This document shows, in pieces, positions 35,940 to 44,227 of a stretch of 64,000 nucleotides of DNA. Each line of letters begins with the position of its first letter. The first letter of the stretch is position 1. Under the pieces are notes generated by a model, which saw only the letters and a program-made list of their open reading frames with translations, did no database searches and was not told the origin of the DNA. The translations under genes were made by a program, and so were the position numbers. Source of the DNA: Niastella caeni (GTDB lineage Bacteria; Bacteroidota; Bacteroidia; Chitinophagales; Chitinophagaceae); NCBI RefSeq assembly GCF_004834005.1, contig NZ_STFF01000002.1, positions 62,001 through 126,000 of the forward strand, written 5' to 3'.

Positions 35940-37517
35940 ATGTTGCGATTCCTGCTCGTTTCCATGTACGAGTTAAAACAGTTTCTGCAGATTGTACTGT
36001 GGATTGCCATCCCCGGTACTGTCATTGCATTCCTCGTTACCACATTCTTCCATTACAAACGTAAGAGGAGGAATGCTGAAGGGGGTGAACCTGCTTACAT
36101 GGAAGGCGGTGGATTTCATACGGTGGTGGCCGCTGAAGCCAATGACAATAACGCAACCCAGGTTCCTGATTGGTTAGCGAGTGGTACTAACCCCGATAAT
36201 CAACCCCTCATAAAAAAGTATGAGCAGGAAGTGCGCCGCTATCGCGAAAACTACGCAACCCTCGAACAGGACTTTCGCGAACTGGAAGGAAAATACTCCG
36301 ATCTTCTCAACAAAGCATATAGTACAGAAAAGCAAAATGATGATACTTCTGCCCGTGTGCAATTGGAAATTAACGGGTATAAATTGAAGGTTAATCAATT
36401 GCAACAAGCGTTAGAAACAGCACAGGCTAACGCCAAGCTGGCGCAGGGTGAGCAAAAGGTGCCTGAAGCATTGGCGCAAAGCCAGCAACAGGTGCAACAA
36501 CTGCAGGAAACCATTCAACAGTTACAGGAAAAGCTTCGCACCCAACAGGATCAGAAAGACAAGCATGCCGCTGAGGTTACCCGCCTCGAAAACCTGCTGA
36601 AGAACATGGAATATTCAGCAAAATCGGCGCAATCAGAATCGGAGGAATTACAGCGTTATTTTGCCAAACAGGTTGATGAACTGGGCGTGCAATACAAGAA
36701 TGAGAAGGGTGACCTGGCTTTGCAATTACAGCAATTGCAAAAAACAGTTCAACAGTTGAATGATGAAAAGGCGGCATTACAACAGAAGGTACAGGCAGGC
36801 GGCGAGCAAAAGCACGGCAACTACGAACAGCAGATCAGGGAATTGCAATTGTTACTTTCAAAAGCTGAAGAGGAAAAAGCAACATTAAAGAATAAGATCA
36901 CCGATCAACAATACCTGCAGGATGTATTGCAGGAAAAGAAATTACAGATCGAATTTTTACAGAACCAGTTAGAGCAACGCATTAGAACTTTCAGGGAAAT
37001 AGAAAAAGAAGCCGCTGATAAAACCGTGCAGGTGCAACAAACACAAACCCAGAAAGATAATTTCGAGCGCGAAATGCATGCGTTGAAAGAAGAGTTGCAA
37101 CAGCAACGTGAAGAAGTTGCCGCCTGGCAATCGGCTGTTGAACGCAGTCGCGAAGAGAACAGGCAGCACCAGGATAACCTGCGTTCTAAAACAGGTCATA
37201 TTGAGAACCTGGAGCGCAACCTGCATGAAGTACAACAGCAACAGGCAGTATTGCAACTGGTGCTGGATGATAAACAAAATATGATCACCTCGCTGCAGGA
37301 ATCATTGAACCGCGAACAACAAAAAACAAAAGACCTCGAAGGTAAACTGATCACCAATAACCAATTGTTGTCGAAGATCTATGGCGATCTGTCAAAATCG
37401 TTGAGCAATCCGCCTGCTGCGCAGCAGCAAAACGGCACCAAGTTAAATGGTACCAACGGATCGAATGGCCATGTGGTAAATGGGAATGGATTTAACCTGG
37501 CTGGTTCGAACCATTAA
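35940..37517 (+). CDS. Membrane-anchored long coiled-coil protein
   Basis: A protein of about 525 residues. An N-terminal membrane helix (LRFLLVSMYELKQFLQIVLWIAIPGTVIAFLV region) is followed by basic KRKRR. About 400 residues of Gln/Glu/Leu-rich coiled coil follow (from about residue 80 to 490), and a Gly/Asn-rich tail (NGTKLNGTNGSNGHVVNGNG) ends it. ATG at 35940 is chosen over GTG at 35919; ATG at 35964 is another candidate. No catalytic domain is visible. Such proteins are often envelope scaffolds; the role here is unknown. Confidence 0.8.
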   Translation: MLRFLLVSMYELKQFLQIVLWIAIPGTVIAFLVTTFFHYKRKRRNAEGGEPAYMEGGGFHTVVAAEANDNNATQVPDWLASGTNPDNQPLIKKYEQEVRRYRENYATLEQDFRELEGKYSDLLNKAYSTEKQNDDTSARVQLEINGYKLKVNQLQQALETAQANAKLAQGEQKVPEALAQSQQQVQQLQETIQQLQEKLRTQQDQKDKHAAEVTRLENLLKNMEYSAKSAQSESEELQRYFAKQVDELGVQYKNEKGDLALQLQQLQKTVQQLNDEKAALQQKVQAGGEQKHGNYEQQIRELQLLLSKAEEEKATLKNKITDQQYLQDVLQEKKLQIEFLQNQLEQRIRTFREIEKEAADKTVQVQQTQTQKDNFEREMHALKEELQQQREEVAAWQSAVERSREENRQHQDNLRSKTGHIENLERNLHEVQQQQAVLQLVLDDKQNMITSLQESLNREQQKTKDLEGKLITNNQLLSKIYGDLSKSLSNPPAAQQQNGTKLNGTNGSNGHVVNGNGFNLAGSNH

Positions 37518-37518
37518 T

Positions 37519-37625
37519 GGTCACCGGTTACCAGGTTCCGGTTTCCGGGTTAAGGCCGAAACTAACTGCTTTTTTGGGGTTACCAGTTACCTGTGAAAAG
37601 GCAACTAGGCAGCAAGGCATAAAGG
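37519..37625. repeat. Heptamer arrays, units like GGTTACC and AGGCAAC
   Basis: GGTCACC GGTTACC AGGTTCC GGTTTCC GGGTTAA (37519-37553) start right after the TAA of the coiled-coil gene. A facing copy GGTTACC AGTTACC (37578-37591) follows; since the unit is nearly self-complementary it can pair with the left array. Then comes an array with AGGCAAC-like units. The same GGTTACC type recurs at 59388-59505. Confidence 0.85.
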
Positions 37626-37831
37626 CAACGAGGCCTAAGCCAAACGCTTTAGGCCAACTGTATCTGGCTGTATTCGCTTGCAGCGTGCAGCTTGCGACTT
37701 TATTATCCACTCACCATTAACCTTCGCTACTGCCCACGTACTTGATTATCACATTAGCTAATTAGCACATTCCGAATCCACATTCTCTCCCCACACCACT
37801 CTCTCCCTCCGGTAACCATTGTCCGTTTTCG

Positions 37832-37838
37832 TACCTTG
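37832..37838 (+). promoter_or_regulatory. -7-like element TACCTTG directly before thyA
   Basis: TACCTTG ends five bases before the thyA ATG at 37844. If it is the -7 element, transcription starts at or within a base or two of the ATG, a leaderless mRNA. A TTG box at the right distance is not clear. Confidence 0.4.
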
Positions 37839-37843
37839 CGGCC

Positions 37844-38668
37844 ATGGAGCAGTACCTGGCACTTTTAAAGCATATTAAAGAAACCGGCGTTTATAAATCA
37901 GACCGCACCGGAACCGGCACTACCAGTTGTTTTGGATACCAGATGCGTTTTGACCTGCAGAAGGGATTTCCATTGGTGACCACCAAGAAATTGCACCTTA
38001 AAAGCATTATTTACGAGCTGTTGTGGTTCCTGAAAGGGGAGACCAATATTAAATATTTGAAAGATCACGGGGTAAGCATCTGGGACGAATGGGCTAATGA
38101 GCAGGGAGAATTGGGGCCTGTTTACGGCAAGCAGTGGCGTAGCTGGGCTACAGGGGCTGGCACGGAAGGCGCTCAAACCATTGACCAGATCAGTGATGTT
38201 ATTCGCCAGATCAAGACCAATCCCGATAGCCGCCGGATGATCGTGAGCGCCTGGAATGTGGCTGATCTGCCCAACATGGCGCTTATGCCTTGTCATGTGC
38301 TGTTTCAATTTTATGTAAGTCCGGCCCCTGATGGCGGCCGCGCGCGATTATCCTGCCAACTTTATCAGCGCTCGGCCGATGTATTTTTAGGCGTTCCCTT
38401 TAACATTGCATCTTACGCTTTATTGACCATGATGATTGCCCAGGTGTGCGACCTGGAGCCCGGTGAATTCATTCATACGTTTGGCGACGTGCACATTTAC
38501 AGTAATCATATGGAACAGGTGAACCTGCAATTAAGCCGCACGCCATTTCCGTTGCCTGCCATGCAGCTTAACCCGGCTGTTAAAAATATTTTCGATTTCC
38601 AATTCGAAGACTTCACCCTGCAAAACTATCAGTGCCATCCGGCTATCAAGGCGCCAGTGGCGGTGTAG
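37844..38668 (+). CDS. thyA: Thymidylate synthase
   Basis: A 274-residue ThyA that converts dUMP to dTMP with methylene-tetrahydrofolate. The length is close to that of E. coli ThyA (264). Landmarks: the N-terminal [13 protein letters not shown] loop, the arginine pair in [13 protein letters not shown], the catalytic Cys150 in [14 protein letters not shown], and the closing [11 protein letters not shown] and [13 protein letters not shown]. The stop codon TAG overlaps the first unit of a heptamer array. folA, whose product regenerates the folate cofactor, lies about 550 bp downstream, separated by the four-helix-bundle gene. Confidence 0.97.
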   Translation: MEQYLALLKHIKETGVYKSDRTGTGTTSCFGYQMRFDLQKGFPLVTTKKLHLKSIIYELLWFLKGETNIKYLKDHGVSIWDEWANEQGELGPVYGKQWRSWATGAGTEGAQTIDQISDVIRQIKTNPDSRRMIVSAWNVADLPNMALMPCHVLFQFYVSPAPDGGRARLSCQLYQRSADVFLGVPFNIASYALLTMMIAQVCDLEPGEFIHTFGDVHIYSNHMEQVNLQLSRTPFPLPAMQLNPAVKNIFDFQFEDFTLQNYQCHPAIKAPVAV

Positions 38669-38778
38669 AATGGCGAATAATGAATGTAGAATAATGAATG
38701 TAGAATGTTGAATGTAGAATGTTGAATGTCGAAATGAAAAAAGTATTAATGAGGAATGCAGAATGAGAAATAGAATAG
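38665..38778. repeat. Heptamer array, unit GAATGTT/GAATGTA, starting in the thyA stop codon
   Basis: A 7-bp period runs from the thyA TAG: TAGAATG GCGAATA ATGAATG TAGAATA ATGAATG TAGAATG TTGAATG TAGAATG TTGAATG TCGAAAT. It decays into AATGAGG-type words by 38778. The reverse complement of this array (ATTCAAC units) lies at 39173-39212, on the other side of the four-helix-bundle gene. Confidence 0.92.
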
Positions 38779-38794
38779 TTAAACCCTCATTAAT

Positions 38795-39172
38795 ATGGAG
38801 AATAATATTCAGAAATTTGACCTTGAAGACAGATTGGTGGCATTCGCTTGCCTTATATTAGAAGTTTGTGAAATGCTTCCAGGGACAAGGGCTGGAAATA
38901 ATCTCGAACATCAATTGTCAAAAAGCGGCACCGCACCAGCTTTAATATATGGAGAAGCTCAGGCGGCAGAATCCAGAACGGATTTTTGTCATAAAATGAA
39001 AATGGCATTGAAGGAATTGCGTGAAACAAGGATTAATCTTCGAATAATTAAAGAAAAACCGTTAATCAAACACGCAAAGGTTGATAACGCTTTTGATGAA
39101 GTAGATCAATTAATAAGGATATTTGTTAAGAGCATCGAAACAGCCAAAGCAAATAATCTCCTTAAGAAGTAA
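38795..39172 (+). CDS. Four-helix-bundle protein (S23/IVS type)
   Basis: A 125-residue all-helical protein matching the four-helix-bundle/S23 family. The N-terminal signature DLEDRLVAFACLILEVCEMLP, the middle GNNLEHQLSKSGTAPALIYGEAQAAES and the helix KMALKELRETRINLRI are typical. Relatives are encoded in intervening sequences of 23S rRNA genes in spirochaetes and others, and as free-standing genes in Bacteroidota; biochemical function is unclear. Here it lies between thyA and folA, bracketed by inverted heptamer arrays, as if the gene plus arrays were one inserted unit. Confidence 0.9.
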   Translation: MENNIQKFDLEDRLVAFACLILEVCEMLPGTRAGNNLEHQLSKSGTAPALIYGEAQAAESRTDFCHKMKMALKELRETRINLRIIKEKPLIKHAKVDNAFDEVDQLIRIFVKSIETAKANNLLKK

Positions 39173-39212
39173 ATTTCGACATTCATTATTCAACATTCAA
39201 TATTTAATATTT
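39173..39212. repeat. Heptamer array, reverse orientation (ATTCAAC)
   Basis: CGACATT CATTATT CAACATT CAATATT TAATATT, beginning just after the stop of the four-helix-bundle gene and ending four bases before the folA ATG. It is the inverted partner of the array at 38665. Confidence 0.9.
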
Positions 39213-39215
39213 TCC

Positions 39216-39710
39216 ATGATTCTAAGCCAGGTGGTCGCAGCGGCCGATAATAATGCAATAGGAAGGAACAATCAATTACTTTGGTCGTTGCCGAATGATA
39301 TGAAGTTTTTTAAAAATACCACCTGGGGCATGCCGGTGATCATGGGACGAAAAACCTATGAATCATTGGGCAAACCGCTTACCGGTAGAACCAACATCAT
39401 CGTCACTCACCAACAAGATTGGAAATCTGAAGGCGTTATTGTCGTGCACGATATTAAAGAAGCGATGGCTTCCGCTGCCAAAACAGACGCCAAAGAAGCA
39501 TTTATCATTGGCGGCGGTGAAATTTACCGGCAAACCCTGCCCATCACCCAACGTGTTTATCTCACCCGTGTACATACCTCAATGGAAGCAGACACATTCT
39601 ATCCCGAAATCAACGAAGCCAACTGGGAATTGCTTTCACAACTTGATTTTAATGCTGACGAAAAGCATGCTTATGCCTATAGCTTTCAGGTGTGGCAGCG
39701 GAAAATGTAG
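39216..39710 (+). CDS. folA: Dihydrofolate reductase
   Basis: A 164-residue DHFR that reduces dihydrofolate with NADPH, the partner of ThyA. The start at 39216 (MILSQVVAAADNNAIGRNNQLLWSLP) matches the family N-terminus; an open frame extends upstream but it reads through the repeat. Motifs: the Met20-loop region NNAIGRNNQLLWSLPNDMKFFK with the active-site acidic residue, MPVIMGRKTYESLGKPLTGRTNIIVT, and FIIGGGEIYRQTLP (cofactor). The TAG stop is part of the next heptamer array. No 5' leader besides the repeat separates it from the upstream gene. Confidence 0.96.
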   Translation: MILSQVVAAADNNAIGRNNQLLWSLPNDMKFFKNTTWGMPVIMGRKTYESLGKPLTGRTNIIVTHQQDWKSEGVIVVHDIKEAMASAAKTDAKEAFIIGGGEIYRQTLPITQRVYLTRVHTSMEADTFYPEINEANWELLSQLDFNADEKHAYAYSFQVWQRKM

Positions 39711-39798
39711 AATAATGAATATTCAATTTTGAATGTAGAAGTATAATACATTCGGTCTTTATTTCGAAATTCAACATTCAACATTCGACATTCAATAT
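39706..39798. repeat. Paired heptamer arrays between folA and the methyltransferase gene
   Basis: The left part GTAGAAT AATGAAT ATTCAAT TTTGAAT GTAGAAG starts in the folA stop codon. The right part AAATTCA ACATTCA ACATTCG ACATTCA ATATT (about 39769-39798) is in perfect 7-bp phase and is its reverse complement type, so the two can form a hairpin of about 35 bp per arm. Confidence 0.9.
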
Positions 39799-39806
39799 TT
39801 TTGATC

Positions 39807-40604
39807 ATGTTTTCCTCCTGGCAACTCATAAAAAAATACGCCGACTACTACCTAACCGCTTCCAACGGAAAAGGCCATGGTATTCATTCCCCCTTTGTGT
39901 ATGATTTTGTACGCCATGTTTTGATCGATAAACGTAACTTTTATGCCTATGGCCAGGTAGAAGCATTGCGAAGAAAATTACTGCAAAACGAAACGGTGCT
40001 CGAGGTGGAAGATTTTGGTGCAGGCTCCACCATCAGCAAGACCAATCAACGGTCAATTGCGTCCATTGCGCGACATGCTGCCAAATCAAAGAAAATGGCG
40101 CAGTTGTTATTTCGCATCGTAAACTATTACCAGCCTGAAACCATCCTGGAATTGGGCACCTCGCTGGGCATTTCCACCGCCTACATGGCCATGGCCAATC
40201 CGCAGGCGCGCATTATCACGGCGGAAGGAAGCACGGCCATTTCGGAGCAGGCGAAAATAAATTTTCAGTCACTTCAACTGTCAACTATTGAACAGGTCAC
40301 CGGTAACTTCGACGATACACTGCCTGGTATCTTAACTACCTTACCCAAACTCGATCTCGCTTTTATTGACGGCAACCACCGGTATGAGCCCACGGTGGGG
40401 TATTTTAACCAATTATTACCTTCCCTGCACGCTAAAAGCGTAGTCATTTTTGATGATATTCACTGGAGCGCCGATATGGAACGGGCGTGGAATGCCATCA
40501 GGGAAAATTCCGCGGTACATCTTTCCATTGACCTGTTTTTTATTGGACTGGTCTTTTTCAGCGACCAGTTCAAGGTGAAACAGCATTTTACCATCCGGTT
40601 TTAA
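39807..40604 (+). CDS. Class I SAM-dependent methyltransferase (O-methyltransferase-like)
   Basis: A protein of about 265 residues, starting at ATG 39807 (a TTG lies two codons earlier). The N-terminal 100 residues are helical (KYADYYLTASNGKGHGIHSPFVYDFV). The Rossmann methyltransferase domain follows: ILELGTSLGISTAYMA is the SAM-binding motif I (about 112-127), IITAEGS the acidic motif II, DLAFIDGNHRYEPT motif with the metal-like Asp pattern of O-methyltransferases, and VVIFDDIHWS (about 213-222). The substrate is unknown. A Bacteroidota-conserved gene, likely monocistronic. Confidence 0.88.
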   Translation: MFSSWQLIKKYADYYLTASNGKGHGIHSPFVYDFVRHVLIDKRNFYAYGQVEALRRKLLQNETVLEVEDFGAGSTISKTNQRSIASIARHAAKSKKMAQLLFRIVNYYQPETILELGTSLGISTAYMAMANPQARIITAEGSTAISEQAKINFQSLQLSTIEQVTGNFDDTLPGILTTLPKLDLAFIDGNHRYEPTVGYFNQLLPSLHAKSVVIFDDIHWSADMERAWNAIRENSAVHLSIDLFFIGLVFFSDQFKVKQHFTIRF

Positions 40605-40752
40605 CGGTTCAGGTACACGAAAAGATTCAATTGTTGGAAATAATGGCGGGGTAGGGCCCTGGTATAACGTTTGCCAGGGATATCAATATTTCAATGCTGC
40701 CACAATAAAATGGCAATTTGGACGTAACGGTATACATAACTCAAAATTTCCT

Positions 40753-40759
40753 TACCTTG
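40753..40759 (+). promoter_or_regulatory. -7-like element TACCTTG before pntAA
   Basis: TACCTTG, 23 bp before the pntAA ATG, the same word as in front of thyA. It would give a leader of about 18 nt. The -33 box is not obvious. Confidence 0.35.
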
Positions 40760-40782
40760 AATCATATAATTACTACCTGATT

Positions 40783-41886
40783 ATGACGATTGGAGTTTTA
40801 AAAGAACCATCCGAAGAAACCCGCGTATCATTTTTGCCCGAAACTGTAATCGCCTTAACCAAAAAAGGCATTACTGTATATGTTGAATCGGGCGCCGGTG
40901 AAAAAGCTTTTCATAACGATGAAGACTACGTTAAAGCCGGGGCTACTATTAAAAGCCGGGAGGAAGTATTACAATCAGCAGACATATTGGTAGCTATTCA
41001 CCCGTTTGCCGATGCGGTTAAACTAACATCTAAAATATTGATCGGGGTATATCAACCTTTGTTTAATGTGCCGTTGATGCAACAATGGGCAAAACAGGGG
41101 CTCACCACGTTTAGCCTGGATATGTTGCCCCGTACCACCCGGGCGCAAAGTATGGACGTATTGAGCTCACAAGCCAATATTGCCGGATATAAGGCGGTAT
41201 TGCTGGCTGCCAATTCGTACAGCCGTTATTTCCCTATGTTCATGACTGCTGCCGGAAGCATAGCTCCCGCAAAAGTGTTGATATTGGGCGCCGGCGTGGC
41301 GGGATTGCAGGCTATTGCCACCGCACGCCGTTTGGGTGCTGTGGTAGAAGTGTTCGATACCCGCCCTGCCGTGAAAGAAGAAGTGATGAGTTTGGGCGCC
41401 AAATTTATTGAAGTAGAAGGCGCCGCCGATGCTTCCAAAGCGGGTGGTTATGCTGTTGAACAATCAGCCGATTACCAGCAACGCCAGCAGCAGCGCATTG
41501 CAGAAAGCATTGCCAAAGCAGATATTGTTATTACCACTGCACAGATACCCGGCAAAAAAGCGCCGATATTGATTACAGAAGAAATGATGCAGGCGATGCG
41601 CAAAGGATCGGTGATCATTGACCTTGCGGCCGCTACCGGCGGCAATACGCCTGTTACAAAAAATAATCAAACGGTGCTGTACAAAGGCGTGCATATTGTG
41701 GGCGATAGCAACCTGGCGGCCACCATGCCTTCCGATGCCAGCAAATTGTACGGTAAAAACCTGTTGAACTTTTTACAACTGATCATCGATAAAGAAGGTA
41801 ACCTTAATCTGAACTGGAACGACGACCTGGTAAAGGGTGGTTGTATTACGTTCAATGGGGAAGTGACGAATGAGAGAGTGAAATAA
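40783..41886 (+). CDS. pntAA: NAD(P) transhydrogenase subunit alpha part 1
   Basis: A 367-residue soluble, NAD(H)-binding domain I of the proton-translocating Re/Si-specific transhydrogenase. Alanine-dehydrogenase-like N-terminal domain (MTIGVLKEPSEETRVSFLPETV) and Rossmann domain with VLILGAGVAGLQAIATARRLGA (about 164-185); VEVFDTRP is the adenosine-ribose loop. RAQSMDVLSSQANIAGYKAV is the family signature. The product transfers hydride from NADH to NADP+ using the proton gradient. It is followed by pntAB and pntB, as in genomes where the alpha subunit is split. Confidence 0.95.
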   Translation: MTIGVLKEPSEETRVSFLPETVIALTKKGITVYVESGAGEKAFHNDEDYVKAGATIKSREEVLQSADILVAIHPFADAVKLTSKILIGVYQPLFNVPLMQQWAKQGLTTFSLDMLPRTTRAQSMDVLSSQANIAGYKAVLLAANSYSRYFPMFMTAAGSIAPAKVLILGAGVAGLQAIATARRLGAVVEVFDTRPAVKEEVMSLGAKFIEVEGAADASKAGGYAVEQSADYQQRQQQRIAESIAKADIVITTAQIPGKKAPILITEEMMQAMRKGSVIIDLAAATGGNTPVTKNNQTVLYKGVHIVGDSNLAATMPSDASKLYGKNLLNFLQLIIDKEGNLNLNWNDDLVKGGCITFNGEVTNERVK

Positions 41887-41925
41887 TTAGCAAATATGCA
41901 AATGCGAAAATGTGTAAATGGAAAA
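41884..41925. repeat. Heptamer-like array after pntAA
   Basis: Starting in the pntAA stop codon: AATAATT AGCAAAT ATGCAAA TGCGAAA ATGTGTA AATGGAA, a degenerate 7-bp array with GCAAAT words. It sits inside the pnt operon. Confidence 0.6.
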
Positions 41926-41972
41926 CAATAAGATGATTTTTTGTGACCGGCTGCAGAGCCCTGAATAAGCTT

Positions 41973-41990
41973 TCGTTCCGCCAGTTGGCG
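41973..41990. repeat. Palindrome TCCGCCAGTTGGCGGA
   Basis: A 16-bp near-perfect palindrome (7-bp arms, GT centre) between pntAA and pntAB. It is similar in design to the palindrome CCTGCCGACAGGCAGG at 48919-48934, suggesting dispersed short palindromes in this genome. Confidence 0.6.
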
Positions 41991-42045
41991 GACTCTTGTG
42001 CGTTAGTTCTTTACTGAGCGATCAAATAACTTTCAAATTATTCAT

Positions 42046-42390
42046 ATGGAATCCATCCTGAGTTGGATAGCTGATAATCAGCAAATGATCTACATCGTTA
42101 TATTGATGATCTTCGTGGGTATTGAAGTGATAGGCCATGTGCCCAGTGTGTTGCACACCCCGCTGATGAGCGGCGCCAATGCCATTCATGGGGTGGTAAT
42201 TATTGGAGCTATCATTGTTATGGGCAAGGCAGAGGCGCATAATTATGTGGCTTTGATCCTCGGCTTTCTGGCAGTGGTGCTGGGTACCTTGAACGTGGTC
42301 GGTGGTTTTGTAGTAACCGATCGTATGTTGGAAATGTTTAAGGGAAAAGGGAAGAAAAATGTCAAATCACAAGATCCAGGAACCAAATAA
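42046..42390 (+). CDS. pntAB: NAD(P) transhydrogenase subunit alpha part 2
   Basis: A 114-residue membrane subunit (domain II part) with three to four helices: IYIVILMIFVGIEVIGHVP, GANAIHGVVIIGAIIVMGKA and YVALILGFLAVVLGTLNVVGGFVVTDRMLEMF. The SGANAIHG loop is diagnostic of PntA-type membrane segments. The last residues (VKSQDPGTK) and the stop codon are encoded by the beginning of the heptamer array that follows, so the natural C-terminus may have been extended by the repeat. Confidence 0.93.
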   Translation: MESILSWIADNQQMIYIVILMIFVGIEVIGHVPSVLHTPLMSGANAIHGVVIIGAIIVMGKAEAHNYVALILGFLAVVLGTLNVVGGFVVTDRMLEMFKGKGKKNVKSQDPGTK

Positions 42391-42615
42391 CCCCCAAAAA
42401 TTCAAAACACAAATAAGAAAGAAGAATAAAAGTCAAAAATTCAGAAAAAACGCGAATTGACTTTTGGATTTGTTTTGGTTCTTGTTATTTGGCTTTTATG
42501 ATTTTCTTTGGTTCTTGGGTTTGGGCTTTTGTATTTCTTTGGTTTTTTTTGGTTCTTGCCATTTGACTTTTGTGATTTCTTTTGGTTCTTGAGATTTGTT
42601 ATTCGGGATTTAAAT
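42366..42615. repeat. Long heptamer element between pntAB and pntB
   Basis: The left part is in 7-bp phase from inside pntAB: CAAATCA CAAGATC CAGGAAC CAAATAA CCCCCAA AAATTCA AAACACA. After about 45 bp comes a T-rich reverse-complement part (42461-42610) with repeated TTTGGTTCTTG and GCATTTGACTTT-like words, forming larger units of about 35 bp. It fills the spacer inside the pnt operon and could form a very long hairpin in its mRNA. Confidence 0.85.
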
Positions 42616-42622
42616 AAAAGTT

Positions 42623-44050
42623 ATGGAATTAAGTATACTAACCCTGTGCTACCTCGTAGGTTCGGTTACGTTTATCATAGGTTTAAAAATGTTGTCGAAC
42701 CCGTCTACGGCCCGTAATGGCAACCTGCTGGCGGCAGCAGGCATGACAATCGCTATCATTGGAACTATATTTCTATATGAAGAAGATGGTAAAAGGCTGG
42801 GCAATTATCCCTGGATATTCGGCGGCATCCTCATTGGTGGTGTCATAGGCACCCTGGCGGCTAAAAAAGTAAAAATGACCGCCATGCCCGAAATGGTGAG
42901 CATGTTCAATGGAATGGGCGGCGCCTGTGCGGCACTGATCTCAGCCGTAGAATTTGATCATATCTATCAAACATACAAAGCTGTTGATACAGCCTGGCTG
43001 GCCGATTTTGTAGCCGCTGGTCATTACCTCACCATTATTGCCGGCGCTATTATCGGTAGCGTGTCCTTTGCCGGTAGTATGATCGCCTGGGGAAAGCTGA
43101 GCGGCAAAATTAAAGACATGTCATTCCGCGGTCAGCATATTGTGAACATGATCATGTTGTTGTTGGTGTTAGCGGCGGCCGTGTTCACCTATCAATACAA
43201 CGTAGGGTTTTCTCATATTCTTTTTTATGCAACAGTTGCCTTATCGCTGGTGTATGGCGTATTGTTTGTAATGCCGATCGGTGGGGCCGATATGCCGGTT
43301 GTTATTTCACTGTTGAACTCATTTACCGGTGTGGCGGCTGCCTGTGGCGGCTTCCTGTATAACAACAAGGTGATGTTAACAGGCGGTATTCTGGTAGGAG
43401 CTGCCGGTACTTTGCTTACCATTTTGATGTGTAAGGCTATGAACCGGTCGCTGAAAAATGTATTGATCGGGTCGTTTGGCGGTGGCGGTGCAGCAGCCGG
43501 CGCTAAAAAAGACCAGGGCGCTTATAAAGAAATTACCCTGAGCGATACCGCAGTAGTAATGAGCTATGCCAATAAAGTAATGATCGTACCAGGGTACGGA
43601 CTGGCCGTAGCGCAGGCGCAACACGCCTGTCATGAACTGGAAAAATTACTTGAGAGTAAAGGGGTAACTGTAAAATATGCCATTCATCCGGTGGCGGGTC
43701 GTATGCCCGGGCATATGAACGTATTACTGGCCGAGGCCGATGTGAGTTATGATAAGTTGCAGGAAATGGAGCAGGCCAATGACGAGTTTTCTACCACGGA
43801 TGTGGTGCTGGTGCTGGGTGCGAATGATGTGGTGAACCCGGCCGCAAAAACTGATCCTTCTTCTCCCATATACGGTATGCCCATCCTGGATGTGGAACTG
43901 GCAAAGAACGTGATCGTTAACAAACGCAGTATGAAGCCCGGTTACGCCGGAATTGAGAACGATCTTTTCTTTCAACCCAAAACCTCTATGTTGTTCGGCG
44001 ACGCCAAAAAGGTGTTGCAGGACCTGATCGGAGAGATCAAGAATCTATAG
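42623..44050 (+). CDS. pntB: NAD(P) transhydrogenase subunit beta
   Basis: A 475-residue PntB: eight to nine membrane helices (residues 1-270) followed by the NADP(H)-binding domain III. Signatures: GGADMPVVISLLNSFTGVAAACGGF (membrane loop, about 213-237), and VMIVPGYGLAVAQAQHACHEL, the NADP-binding GYG motif (about 315-335), then KYAIHPVAGRMPGHMNVLLAEADV. It completes the proton-pumping transhydrogenase with PntAA and PntAB. It begins right after the repeat element that separates it from pntAB. Confidence 0.96.
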   Translation: MELSILTLCYLVGSVTFIIGLKMLSNPSTARNGNLLAAAGMTIAIIGTIFLYEEDGKRLGNYPWIFGGILIGGVIGTLAAKKVKMTAMPEMVSMFNGMGGACAALISAVEFDHIYQTYKAVDTAWLADFVAAGHYLTIIAGAIIGSVSFAGSMIAWGKLSGKIKDMSFRGQHIVNMIMLLLVLAAAVFTYQYNVGFSHILFYATVALSLVYGVLFVMPIGGADMPVVISLLNSFTGVAAACGGFLYNNKVMLTGGILVGAAGTLLTILMCKAMNRSLKNVLIGSFGGGGAAAGAKKDQGAYKEITLSDTAVVMSYANKVMIVPGYGLAVAQAQHACHELEKLLESKGVTVKYAIHPVAGRMPGHMNVLLAEADVSYDKLQEMEQANDEFSTTDVVLVLGANDVVNPAAKTDPSSPIYGMPILDVELAKNVIVNKRSMKPGYAGIENDLFFQPKTSMLFGDAKKVLQDLIGEIKNL

Positions 44051-44227
44051 CCCTCATTCAAACACTAAACATACCCATTGCGCCGTTATATGGACTGCAC
44101 AAATGGGGGAAAATTGTAATTATTCTTTTGTGTGAACCATTCAGTTGGTTGTAAAAGAACACTTTACGTGCGTTGCGTAAGCGCAGGGTCCCCAATATTA
44201 GCGGCAAATAATTGTTAATCGTACTAT

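Larger units (their letters stand above)
37518..37843. other. Intergenic region with heptamer arrays before thyA
   Basis: A 326-bp spacer. The first 110 bp are heptamer arrays (see the repeat entry); the rest (37640-37843) has short words such as CACATTAGCTAATTAGCACATT and a CT-rich stretch before the thyA -7 element. No gene is seen. Confidence 0.5.

Noticed and set aside
38795..39172. 23S rRNA intervening sequence
   Set aside because: The S23-type gene here is not inside rRNA; flanks are thyA and folA with repeat arrays.
38665..39798. CRISPR array
   Set aside because: The GAATGTT arrays are short tandem units without spacers, and no cas gene is present.
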